The position numbers and the translations under genes were made by a program. Shown here piece by piece: positions 18,232 through 26,018 of a stretch of 64,000 nucleotides of DNA. Position 1 is the stretch's first letter. The number at the start of each line of letters is the position of its first letter. This stretch comes from Kitasatospora sp. NBC_01266. Its GTDB lineage: Bacteria > Actinomycetota > Actinomycetes > Streptomycetales > Streptomycetaceae. Below the pieces are notes generated by a model that had not been told where the DNA came from, did not search any database, and was given only the letters and a program-made list of their open reading frames with translations. The DNA is taken from the NCBI RefSeq assembly GCF_036242395.1, contig NZ_CP108458.1, positions 6,386,001 to 6,450,000 on the forward strand, in the 5' to 3' direction.

Positions 18232-19758
18232 TCAGCGAGGTGAACTGGCCGCGGGGTAGGCGGTCTTGGGTAGGTGGATGCCGAATTCGCGGCGTAGCGC
18301 GGACCGGGCGGCCAGGTAGCCGGGCATGCCGTGGACGGCGGGGCCGGGGGGTGTGGAGGCGGAGCAGAGGTAGAGGCCCGGCAGTGGGGTGCGGTAGGGG
18401 TTCCAGCGGATGGTGGGGCGGAAGAAGGTCTGGCGCAGGGTGATCGCGCCCGCGCCGATGTCGCCTCCGACGTAGTTCGGGTTGTAGGCCTCCCACTGGG
18501 CGGCGCTGACGACGCGCTCCGCGAGGATGGTGTCCTGGAATCCGGGGGCGTAGCGCTCGATGGTCTCCCTGACCAGGGTGGCGCGGTTCGCCGGGTCGCC
18601 GTGCGGGACGTGGGCGTAGGCCCAGACCGGGCGTCTGCCGGCGCGGGCGCGGTCCGGATCGGTGACCGCGGGGTCGACGATCAGCATGAACGGGTGGCGG
18701 GGCAGTCGGCCTCGGGCGGTGGATGACTCGGCGGCATACAACTCGCGCTGTGTTCCGCCGAGATGGATGGTCCCGGCGGTGCGCAGCTGGGGGTTGGCCC
18801 AGGGAATGGGGTCGCTGACGAGGAAGTCCACCTTGGCGGCGGCCGGGCCGTAGCGGAAGGACTCCAGCGCTCGGGCGTAGCGGTGCGGAAGGTTCGCGCC
18901 GGCGATCTCCAGGAGTCCTTTGGGGCTGACGTCGGCCAGCACGACACGGCTCGGGGGCAGGGCGCCGAGGTCGGTGATCCGGGTCCCGGTGTGGATCACG
19001 CCGCCGTGCGCGGTGATGTCCGCGGCCATGGCCTTGGCGATCTGGGCGGAGCCACCCCGGGGCAGCGGCCATCCGGTGGTGTGGGCGAGGTGGCCCAGGA
19101 GCAGGGCGATGGCTCCGCCGGCCAGCGAGGGCAGTCTGCCGATGGCGTGCGCGGCGGTGCCGGCCAGCAGTGCGGCGGCCTCCTCGGTGCGGAACTGACG
19201 GTGTGCCAGGGCGGTGCCGTGGCGCAGGATCCGGTGGGCCAGCAGGAGCGGTGTGGTCGGGTCGGCCGGCAGGGTGCGCTGGTCGGAGAGGAAGAAGGCG
19301 ACCACTTGGGCGCTGTGGGCGATCAGGGGTTCCATCAGGTCGCGCCAGGCCGGTCCGTCGACTCCCAGGGCGTCGGCGGTGGTCGCCAGGTCGCGCCAGG
19401 CCAGCGCAGCGCGTCCGTCGGCCAGGGGGTGTGCGTAGGAGAGGGTGGGGGTGATGAGGTCGACGCCGTGGGCGGCCAGGTCGAAGGCGCGGAAGAACGG
19501 TGAGGCGGGGGCCATCGGGTGGACGGCCGAGCAGATGTCGTGCAGTACCTCGGAATCGAACAGCGGCAGCGTGCGCAGGCCCCCGCCGATCGTGTCAGCG
19601 GCTTCGAAGAGCTCGACCTGCAGTCCGGCGCGGGCCAGCGTGACGCCTGCGGCCAGGCCGTTGGGGCCGGTACCGATGACGACGGCGTCCGGTCCGCGAC
19701 CGCCCTCACGGTGGCGGACCGGATGGCGGTTCGGGCGGCGGTTCGGGCGGCCGGTCAT
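18232..19758 (-). CDS. FAD-dependent oxidoreductase of the phytoene desaturase/CrtI type
   Basis: 508-residue flavoprotein with an N-terminal dinucleotide motif (VVIGTGPNGLAAGVTLARAG, then FEAADTIGGG). The C-terminus has the family ending around LYLCSASTPPGPAVHGMPGYLAA. Such enzymes dehydrogenate or isomerise lipophilic substrates. Its ATG overlaps the sdpB-like stop codon (ATGA), so the two are translationally coupled and must be made together. No flavoenzyme belongs to the Bacillus sdp operon, which makes its link to toxin maturation, or to a membrane lipid, an open question. No carotenoid genes are nearby. Confidence 0.88.
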   Translation of the reverse strand: MTGRPNRRPNRHPVRHREGGRGPDAVVIGTGPNGLAAGVTLARAGLQVELFEAADTIGGGLRTLPLFDSEVLHDICSAVHPMAPASPFFRAFDLAAHGVDLITPTLSYAHPLADGRAALAWRDLATTADALGVDGPAWRDLMEPLIAHSAQVVAFFLSDQRTLPADPTTPLLLAHRILRHGTALAHRQFRTEEAAALLAGTAAHAIGRLPSLAGGAIALLLGHLAHTTGWPLPRGGSAQIAKAMAADITAHGGVIHTGTRITDLGALPPSRVVLADVSPKGLLEIAGANLPHRYARALESFRYGPAAAKVDFLVSDPIPWANPQLRTAGTIHLGGTQRELYAAESSTARGRLPRHPFMLIVDPAVTDPDRARAGRRPVWAYAHVPHGDPANRATLVRETIERYAPGFQDTILAERVVSAAQWEAYNPNYVGGDIGAGAITLRQTFFRPTIRWNPYRTPLPGLYLCSASTPPGPAVHGMPGYLAARSALRREFGIHLPKTAYPAASSPR

Positions 19759-20693
19759 GTGGCCGGGGACAGTTGGGTCTCCCGCGGCGTCACCTGGGCG
19801 GGAGTCTCCAGGGCGGGTTCGGCGGGGAGTTGGGCCGGGGCGGGGGGAGCGTCGGGAAGGGCGGCGATGGCCGCGGAGCCGATCATGATGAGGCTGAAGC
19901 TCCACAGGCCCATCGTGGCGATGATGCCCGCGTGCAGGGCGATGTCGAGGAGGAACGCGATCCGTCGCCAGCGGGCGGAGCTGAGCAGGAAGACCGCGAT
20001 GACGACCTCGATGACGATGGCGCCCCAGGTCATCCCGGCGACGATGACGGGACTGTTGGACATCCACAGCAGCAGCGGCTTCAGCGGTCCCGCTACGCCG
20101 AAGAGCGGGTTGCGCAGGATGTAGTACTCGGCGGAGCCGTTGAGCCAGTCGGGGACGCCGAACTTGCTGATGCCGCTCTGCAGGTAGAGGGCGGCCAGCT
20201 GGATCCGCACCCCGAGGAAGGCGGCGAAGGCGATGCCCTGGGGGACGGGCCGCAGGCGGGTGGTGGCTGCCTGCCAGTGCCAGCGGCGGTCGTCGATGAG
20301 GCCCAGCGGGATGATGAGCAGGCAGATGATGCGGGCGATGGCCTCCCCGCCGTCCGGGAGGGAGATGCTCACGCCGATCGAGAAGGCGATCCAGGCGTGC
20401 GGGAGGACGGTCCACCGCGGCCGGTAGCCGGAGGCCACCACGAGGAGCAGGGCCACCATGAACCAGCGCCGCCACTCCTGGCCGATCTCCGCTCCGCCGA
20501 GGCAGTAGGCGGAGACGGCGCGGATGCCCCCGCACTGCGGCACCCGGCCCTCGCCGATGACCGGGGGCATCAGGTACGCCGGGCCGGTGAGGGCCAGGGT
20601 CAGCACGTGGGCCAGAGCGAGCAGGGTGCGACCCCAGCCGAACCAGGTGGTGCGTGGATCGAAGCTCGTGGCCATCCGGTCCAAGGTTTTCAT
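19755..20693 (-). CDS. SdpB-like membrane protein (HTTM family)
   Basis: 312-residue polytopic membrane protein. Resembles SdpB/HTTM proteins in its early RTLLALAHVLTLAL helix, paired Cys in a loop (QCGG, AYCLGG), ALLLVVASGYRPR, the conserved SLPDGGEAI segment and DDRRWHW. In Bacillus subtilis SdpB is needed with SdpA to mature the SdpC toxin at the membrane. Start ATG at 20693 follows AGGGGGAAG. Sits between the sdpA-like gene (94 bp upstream) and the coupled flavoenzyme. Confidence 0.85.
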   Translation of the reverse strand: MKTLDRMATSFDPRTTWFGWGRTLLALAHVLTLALTGPAYLMPPVIGEGRVPQCGGIRAVSAYCLGGAEIGQEWRRWFMVALLLVVASGYRPRWTVLPHAWIAFSIGVSISLPDGGEAIARIICLLIIPLGLIDDRRWHWQAATTRLRPVPQGIAFAAFLGVRIQLAALYLQSGISKFGVPDWLNGSAEYYILRNPLFGVAGPLKPLLLWMSNSPVIVAGMTWGAIVIEVVIAVFLLSSARWRRIAFLLDIALHAGIIATMGLWSFSLIMIGSAAIAALPDAPPAPAQLPAEPALETPAQVTPRETQLSPAT

Positions 20694-20787
20694 CGGTTAA
20701 CTTCCCCCTACCGTCGTTGGCGTGTTCGTCGGCCCGGAACGTGCCGTGGTACTCGCTGCTGGGACTCACTGGACTCGCTGGTGGGAC

Positions 20788-21366
20788 TCACGGACAGGTG
20801 ACGTGGATATGGGCCGAGTCCTGCACCTGGCTGATGTCAGAGGTGAAGTGGCGGTACGCCCACGGGGTCGGCTTCTCCTCGACCAGCGCGATGTCGCCGC
20901 ACACGGTGGGTGTCGCCGACTGGTTGGCCACTTCCTGGGCGGGCTGGGCGAACGCCTTCCGCATGCACTGGGAGAAGTCGTTGTCGGTGCACGGCTGCCA
21001 CGTGGTCGCGCTGCGGGCCAGCGCGGCCATCTCGGGTCCCTGGGCCCGCTGTTCACGAGAGAGCCCGAACAGGTTGGCGGGCTCGACCTGCGGGGTGCGC
21101 ATCCGGCTCTGGTAGCCCTGGGGCGTCGAGCGGTAGGCGTACAGCTCCACGCTCTCGGGGTCCTTGGTGAAGAAGGCCCAGCCCTGCGGGGCGGTGATCG
21201 TGAAGGCGCTCTTCAGCCCGCCCATCCACGAACTGGTCAGGACGTTGCCGGGCATCGAGAAGAAGACGGTCAGCAGAAGGAACGTCAGTACGACGGCGAT
21301 GGCGGCGCGGAAGGCGCGCAGGCACAGGACCGCTTCGCGATCGGGGACGGGTTCTGGGGTGGTCAT
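20788..21366 (-). CDS. SdpA-like toxin maturation protein
   Basis: 192-residue protein with one N-terminal membrane segment (about residues 17-40) and an outside domain. It has the SdpA hallmarks: PQGWAFFTKDP just after the membrane span, and a C-terminal VCGDIALVEE followed by PTPWAYRHF. SdpA partners SdpB in producing the active SDP peptide. ATG at 21366 has GGAG eight bases upstream; an ATG at 21408 would lie in the hairpin leader and is not used here. Separated from the toxin gene by a strong hairpin. Confidence 0.85.
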   Translation of the reverse strand: MTTPEPVPDREAVLCLRAFRAAIAVVLTFLLLTVFFSMPGNVLTSSWMGGLKSAFTITAPQGWAFFTKDPESVELYAYRSTPQGYQSRMRTPQVEPANLFGLSREQRAQGPEMAALARSATTWQPCTDNDFSQCMRKAFAQPAQEVANQSATPTVCGDIALVEEKPTPWAYRHFTSDISQVQDSAHIHVTCP

Positions 21367-21412
21367 CGGGAGGTCTCCGCGGTGTTGAGCACGGGTGGTC
21401 GCCGGCAAGAAC

Positions 21413-21447
21413 GCTGGGGTCGGAGCCCGGCGGGCTCCGACCCCAGC
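21413..21447 (-). terminator. Intra-operon hairpin between toxin and maturation genes
   Basis: Perfect 17-bp inverted repeat around a single base (GCTGGGGTCGGAGCCCG and its complement), only 13 bp after the sdpC-like stop. No T tract follows, so it may act as a partial terminator or an mRNA 3'-end stabiliser, giving more toxin transcript than sdpA/sdpB transcript. Confidence 0.8.
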
Positions 21448-21460
21448 GGATGGTGAGGGA

Positions 21461-22039
21461 TTACAGCGAGCCGGCGAGACCGGCGGCGATCGACTCCTGG
21501 GTGAACGCGGACTCGTCGCCGCCGTGTGCGTAGGCGACGACCGCGACCACGCCGACCTCTGCGGCGGCCGCCACGGTGGTGGCGACGGTCCCGGTCTGGA
21601 CGATGGCCTCCGAGGTCCAGACGAACCAGGAGCCGTCCGGGTTGACCGCGGATCCCTTGGAGGTGTTCGCCAGGGTGTTCACATCCGCCGTGTACTGGGT
21701 GAGCGCCGCCCGCACCTTGTACGGGTTGTGGCTCTGCAGACCCTGCGCGACGACCGCGTGGTAGTTCGGGTCCACCTTGTTCAGCGCGCCGGTCAGATCG
21801 GTCACGGTCTTCGCGTCGACTGACCGGGGGGTCTCACCCAGCTGCTTGAGGGTGGTGGGGTGCTGCTGGGCGATCGGGCCGGTGCCGAACGCCAGCAGCG
21901 AGGTGACATCGGCGTCGCTGTAGGCGGCGGCGGTGGCGTGCTGCGGGGTGGCGGCCAGCGCCGGAGCGGCCGCGGCACCGGCGGCGAGGAGGATCAGGAC
22001 ACCGGCGGCGCCGGCGCGGATGGCAGTGATGCGCATCAT
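21461..22039 (-). CDS. SdpC-like secreted toxin precursor
   Basis: 192-residue secreted protein resembling the Bacillus cannibalism toxin precursor SdpC. A signal peptide is clear (Arg-rich start, hydrophobic core, APALAATP cleavage region near residues 28-32). The middle matches SdpC pattern: LLAFGTGPIAQQHP, then VDPNYHAVVAQGLQSHNP. The C-terminal third (about 135-175) is a hydrophobic stretch rich in V/A/T (TVATTVAAAAEVGVVAVVAY), equivalent to the part that becomes the pore-forming SDP peptide. The disulfide Cys pair of Bacillus SDP is absent. Tandem ATGs at 22039 and 22036 follow GAAGGGA. The first gene of the operon. Confidence 0.78.
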   Translation of the reverse strand: MMRITAIRAGAAGVLILLAAGAAAAPALAATPQHATAAAYSDADVTSLLAFGTGPIAQQHPTTLKQLGETPRSVDAKTVTDLTGALNKVDPNYHAVVAQGLQSHNPYKVRAALTQYTADVNTLANTSKGSAVNPDGSWFVWTSEAIVQTGTVATTVAAAAEVGVVAVVAYAHGGDESAFTQESIAAGLAGSL

Positions 22040-22335
22040 AATTCCCTTCGTTACTCACGGTGATCGGACTGGGTCCGGAGCGCATGCTTCTCCGGTCGGT
22101 CGCCGAGCGGGGCCGGGCTCTCCTGGGAGGAGAGCGCCTGCGATTGCCCGGTGAACCGATGGAACAACCAGGGACAAATGCGCGCCATGAGCCCCCGTTG
22201 CCTTGCGGCCCGGGGCAAAAGGCCCACCGGACTGCGTGACGTGATGGACACTATGCAGACGAACCCGTTCGGGCAAGCGTCCGAACCTGTTTCAGGTGGC
22301 TAGCACCCAACGTGACATCGGAGGTTGATCAGGAA

Positions 22336-22755
22336 ATGACATCGCGTTATTCGTGGCTTGCACCCGCCCAGTTGTGGCAGCTCGCCGCACCCCTTGTGCC
22401 GACCGCCGCAGCGCGGCCGCAAGGCGGTGGGACCCGCCGGATCGACGACGAGTCGGTCTTCGCCGCCATCGTGTTCATCGTGGTGACCGGATCCTCCTGG
22501 AGAGAGTTGCCGGGGACTTTCGAGGTTTCCTGGCAGACCGCGTACCGGAGATTTCGGCAATGGGCCGATGCCGGATTGTGGGAGCGCCTGCACCGGGTGG
22601 TTCAGGACATGGGGGTCGGTGATCTCTATGCGGTCTGGACGGAAAAGCTGCGGGCCGCTTCCGCGGAGCTCGTGGGCAAGCGTTTGGTGCTGGCGGGGCA
22701 AGCGGCGTCCGGTGCCGGCAAGGCAAGCGGCCAGTGCCTGGCGACGTGCCGGTGA
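22336..22755 (+). pseudogene. IS5-type transposase N-terminal domain (DUF4096) remnant
   Basis: About 139 residues. The first 90 are the DUF4096 DNA-binding domain at the front of IS5-family transposases (LAPAQLWQLAAPLVP, RIDDESVFAAIVFIVVTGSSW, WQTAYRRFRQWADAGLWERL). No DDE catalytic domain follows; the tail is unrelated low-complexity sequence. Probably a truncated insertion sequence, though a few stand-alone DUF4096 proteins exist. A longer start at 22312 is possible. Confidence 0.6.
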
Positions 22756-23263
22756 GACAGGTCACCACCAGCGGTTTTCCCGCGCCAAGGGTGCTCGTCG
22801 GGGACTCCCCGGCGCTCGTGGCGGCGGTCGGCCGAGGTGGTGGCAGCGGTCCGGATCCGGCTGCCCGGCACTGACGGGAGAAGTTCCGGAGGACGATCCG
22901 TACCACTGTTTCCAGAGCGCTTTTCAAGGCGGCTCGATCATTTTCTGAGAGCCGCCGAAAATGCGATTGGAGGGTTACTGCCGCAGGCCTCCGGGCGGAC
23001 CTGCCCGGAGGCCACCTGAGACAGCCTCGGCGCGTGAAGAAAATGAAAAGTACGGCGGCGACCGACCCGACCGGCGGACTTGGCTCGTAAGTCCCGACAT
23101 CCGCCGATTTTCCCTGCCTGTCCGATATCGGCGGCTCATTTCCGCTGGGCTGGCCGGAAAAAATGAGTTGCGCCGCCGCCGGCAGCCCTTCGCGGAATGT
23201 ACTGCCGGGTCGACGGACTCCTCGGCCCCGGCGGTCGGGAATAATTCGGAGTCCGGACACGAA
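22756..23263. other. Gene-poor intergenic stretch
   Basis: About 500 bp with several short frames but none with convincing start, codon bias or ribosome site. It probably contains the decayed 3' part of the neighbouring transposase remnant. Nothing else recognised. Confidence 0.5.
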
Positions 23264-23296
23264 GAAGCGGCAGTCGGCTGGGCCGACTGCCGCTTC
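23264..23296 (-). terminator. Strong hairpin terminator
   Basis: Perfect 15-bp stem (GAAGCGGCAGTCGGC and its complement) with a 3-base loop. Lies 50 bp past the leftward small gene at 23347, so it probably ends the transcript of that gene and perhaps of the ABC genes. On the other strand it is followed by GTTGTTTT, so it could also work rightward. Confidence 0.75.
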
Positions 23297-23346
23297 GTTG
23301 TTTTCCGTACCTGGGCCGGCGATATCGCCGAGGTGGTTATGGCGGG

Positions 23347-23544
23347 TTAGTTGGGCTGCAGTTGGGTGCGCTGCTGCGCGGTGAGATCGCGCTCGTCGAC
23401 CCGGCGGAGCAGGGAGACGTGGCGGCCGGCCGGACACCAGCCGAGTCGGCGGGGGCCGAGCCTGACGGTGGTGATCGAGGCGCCGGCGGTCCAGCTGGTC
23501 CAGAAGACGTGCTGTTTGCCGCACATGGCGATGGTGTCGGACAT
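23347..23544 (-). CDS. Small Cys/His-containing protein
   Basis: 65 residues. Contains two Cys-x3-His pairs (CGKQH at 8-12 and CPAGRH at 42-47), which could bind one metal ion, and conserved-looking WTSWTAGASI and LGPRRLGW. I recall similar short actinomycete proteins without function. ATG at 23544 follows GAGGAAA by eight bases. Lies 94 bp after the ABC permease on the same strand and may share its transcript. Confidence 0.65.
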   Translation of the reverse strand: MSDTIAMCGKQHVFWTSWTAGASITTVRLGPRRLGWCPAGRHVSLLRRVDERDLTAQQRTQLQPN

Positions 23545-23638
23545 GGTGGGTTTCCTCATCTCTGGTGAGCGTCCCAGGGGCAGATCAGCGGGGGCTGGGT
23601 CAGCGGGGTGGTCAGTGGGGGTGGTCAGCGGGGACGGG

Positions 23639-24433
23639 TCAGCCGTCCAGGAGCCGCTGTTCGTCGAAGATCATGGACAGCGTGATCAGGAGCAGTGCCG
23701 CCGCTGCGGCACAGCCCGCGATGTAGGACCAGGACAGGACGCCGTAGGCGTCGGGGTCCGCCGTGATCACGACGACGGAGACCAGTCCGGGCAGGATGGC
23801 GCCCAGCCGCAGCGGGCCGCCGTTCAGTCCCGCGGCGACCTTCAGCCAGGCCGGCCGGACGAAGGCGATGAACGAGATCAGCGACGCCGTCCACAGCAGG
23901 GAGACCAGCGGGAACAGCAGCGTGGTGACGTAGTAGGACCCGGTGACGCGCACGCTGTCGCCGGTCAGGCCGATCACCAGCAGGGCCAGGCCCAGAAAAC
24001 CGCCGGCCAGGATGCCCCAGGCGAGCAGCGACAGCGAGAAGGCCGCGGCGACGTAGCCGAGGAAGAGCGCTCGCGGCGGCAGGGAGGTGGCCAGCAGGCT
24101 CTCCATGACGCCGCTGGAGACGTCCGGGGCCAGCACCGACCTGCTGACGGACAGGCTGATCAGCGAAGCCCCGATGCCCAGCAGCAGGGGGGCGGTGATC
24201 AGGGCGGTGGCCATCGCCGCCTGGGTGGCGGTGACGTGTGGGCTGAGGATCTGGACGGTGCCGGTCGCGGGCGGCGTCAGGGTGCCGTGCAGCGCACCCG
24301 GCATGACCTGGGGCAGGACGAGCAGCAGCACGACGATGCCGAACGCGGCCGCCAGCGGGATGCCGATCACCTGGCGCCCCTGCTGGGCCCAGGCCCGGAC
24401 GACGACGGCTCGCCCCAGGCGGCGGACGTTCAC
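23639..24433 (-). CDS. ABC transporter permease (ABC-2 like)
   Basis: 264-residue membrane protein with about six hydrophobic segments; the C-terminus (FDEQRLLDG) is cytoplasmic. Its ATG overlaps the stop of the ATPase gene (ATGA), typical of a two-gene transporter. It resembles fluoroquinolone/lantibiotic-type ABC-2 permeases in size and layout. Near an SDP-like toxin operon, a defence or export role is plausible but not shown. Confidence 0.88.
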   Translation of the reverse strand: MNVRRLGRAVVVRAWAQQGRQVIGIPLAAAFGIVVLLLVLPQVMPGALHGTLTPPATGTVQILSPHVTATQAAMATALITAPLLLGIGASLISLSVSRSVLAPDVSSGVMESLLATSLPPRALFLGYVAAAFSLSLLAWGILAGGFLGLALLVIGLTGDSVRVTGSYYVTTLLFPLVSLLWTASLISFIAFVRPAWLKVAAGLNGGPLRLGAILPGLVSVVVITADPDAYGVLSWSYIAGCAAAAALLLITLSMIFDEQRLLDG

Positions 24434-25419
24434 TGATCCTCCAGGAGTGAGCGGATGGACGCGTCGGTGTCGGCGGTGGCATGCCGGATGTCGAGCACGG
24501 ACACGCCCCGTTCGACCAGGGCCGCGACGAGCGCACCGATCGTGCTGCCGGTCTGCACCGTGACCCGGACCAGCTGGTCGCCCAGCGCTTCACCGGCCAC
24601 CAACTCCGTGGGCCAGCGGCCGCGGTAGCGGATCTCGTAGCCCGCGTCCGACTCCTGGATGAGGTCGTTGTGGGTCCGCAGCGTGCCGTCCTTGAGGACG
24701 AGGATCTGCGAGGCCACCGTCAGGGCCTCGGGCAGGTTGTGGGTGGAGTACAGCACCGTCCTGGTCAGTGCCAGGTCGCGGACCAGGGTGCGGACCAGGG
24801 CGGAGGTCACCGGATCCAGTCCGGTGAGGGGTTCGTCGAGCAGCAGCACGGCCGGGTCGGGCAGCAGGGTGCGCGCCAGATCGACCCGCTGCAGCTGCCC
24901 GCGGCTCAATCGGCCCGCGCGCCGTTCCCACAGGTCGGACAGGTCGAAGGTGTCGCGCAGTTCCGCGAGCCGCTGCTCGCGAACCGCCGGCTGCGGGCAG
25001 TAGAGGCCGGCCCAGAACTCCAGGTTGTGGCGGACCGTCAGCTCGGCGGAGACCGCCGCCCGGTGGCCGAGATAGGCGACCCTGTCCTTGGCCCGAGGAT
25101 CGTGGGAGATGTCCGTGCCGCACACCCGCACTGTCCCCGAGAGCGGCCGGAGGATGCCTGCCATGACCCGCATCAGGGTGGTCTTGCCGGCCCCGTTGCG
25201 TCCCAGCAGCGCGTGCACTCCGGTGGACAGGGTCGCCTGGATCGGCCCGATCGTCGTGACGCCGCGATATCCGGCGTGCACCGACTCGAGCTCCAGGCCG
25301 GGCACTTGGGCGTCCAGCGGACCGGTTGCCGGATCGGCTGTCGGACCGGTCGTCGGGCCGGTTGTCGGATCAGGGGACGGCGTGTTGGAGGCCGGTCCGC
25401 CGGTGTGTCGTAAGTCCAT
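24430..25419 (-). CDS. ABC transporter ATP-binding protein
   Basis: About 329 residues. Walker A GRNGAGKTTL near residue 74, signature LSRGQLQRVDLARTLL, Walker B VLLLDEPLTGLDP, H-loop YSTHNLPE, then a regulatory C-terminal domain. The start is uncertain: ATG at 25419 has GGTGGGAG just upstream, while the ATG at 25479 has no ribosome site. The N-terminal 30 residues are a P/T/G-rich linker with repeats of PTTGPTTGPT. Divergent from the GntR gene; an imperfect copy of the GntR operator at 25441-25461 overlaps this start region. Confidence 0.9.
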   Translation of the reverse strand: MDLRHTGGPASNTPSPDPTTGPTTGPTADPATGPLDAQVPGLELESVHAGYRGVTTIGPIQATLSTGVHALLGRNGAGKTTLMRVMAGILRPLSGTVRVCGTDISHDPRAKDRVAYLGHRAAVSAELTVRHNLEFWAGLYCPQPAVREQRLAELRDTFDLSDLWERRAGRLSRGQLQRVDLARTLLPDPAVLLLDEPLTGLDPVTSALVRTLVRDLALTRTVLYSTHNLPEALTVASQILVLKDGTLRTHNDLIQESDAGYEIRYRGRWPTELVAGEALGDQLVRVTVQTGSTIGALVAALVERGVSVLDIRHATADTDASIRSLLEDQ

Positions 25420-25554
25420 CGCTCCCACCCATGGCGCCTTGATGTAGTGAACATAGAACAGATGGTCCTGACTGTCCATCAAACCGAGTCGGGATGACGA
25501 TCCGACGGGGTGTGGCTGCCGGGCCGCCGACAGGTGGACCCTCAACGATCCGTT

Positions 25555-25573
25555 GTTCTACAGTCAGTAGAAC
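25555..25573. promoter_or_regulatory. GntR (YtrA-type) operator
   Basis: Perfect palindrome GTTCTAC-AGTCA-GTAGAAC, 20 bp before the gntR start. A degenerate copy at 25441-25461 (reading leftward GTTCTA-n-TAC) lies at the start of the divergent ATPase gene. Both positions fit coordinated repression by the adjacent GntR protein. Confidence 0.78.
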
Positions 25574-25592
25574 AGCGACTCTTGGAGGCGGG

Positions 25593-26018
25593 ATGCTCAT
25601 CCCACTCGTGCTCACCAGTGAAGTGCCGATCTACCAGCAGATCCGTGATCGGACCGTCGAGGGGATCGCCAACGGGGCGCTTCCCACGGGGACCGTGCTT
25701 CCCTCCACCCGGGCCCTGGCCGCTCGCTTCGGCATCAACTTCCACACCGTCAACAAGGCTTACGACCTGCTGCGCCAGGAAGGCCTGCTGCACCTGACCC
25801 GCAAGCACGGTGCGGTGGTCGCCCGCGACCACAACAGCGGTCCGCCCGCACCCGGCTTCCTGGCCGACTGGGAGGACCGCGCCCGCACCCTGCTGGCCGA
25901 GGCGCACGCCCACGGAATGCCGAGCACCGAATCCCTGGCGCGTTGCCGGGCCCTGCTCGACGGGTTCGAGGCCGCGGCCCAGCCGGCGCACATCGAGACC
26001 GCCAGTGGTGGCCAGTGA
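25593..26018 (+). CDS. GntR-family regulator, YtrA subtype
   Basis: 141 residues. N-terminal winged helix (PIYQQIRDRTVEGIANGAL, LPSTRALAARFGINFHTVNKAY) followed by a short tail, the size of YtrA-subfamily members, which often control ABC transporters in response to peptide antibiotics or cell-wall stress. ATG at 25593 follows TTGGAGGCGGG. Stop overlaps the GTG start of the next gene (GTGA), so the two are co-translated. The operator is just upstream. Confidence 0.92.
   Translation: MLIPLVLTSEVPIYQQIRDRTVEGIANGALPTGTVLPSTRALAARFGINFHTVNKAYDLLRQEGLLHLTRKHGAVVARDHNSGPPAPGFLADWEDRARTLLAEAHAHGMPSTESLARCRALLDGFEAAAQPAHIETASGGQ

Noticed and set aside
16314..20769. Longer N-terminal extensions of the SDR, FAD oxidoreductase and other genes
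   Set aside because: The extra residues lack family similarity, and internal starts have good ribosome sites or stop-start overlaps.
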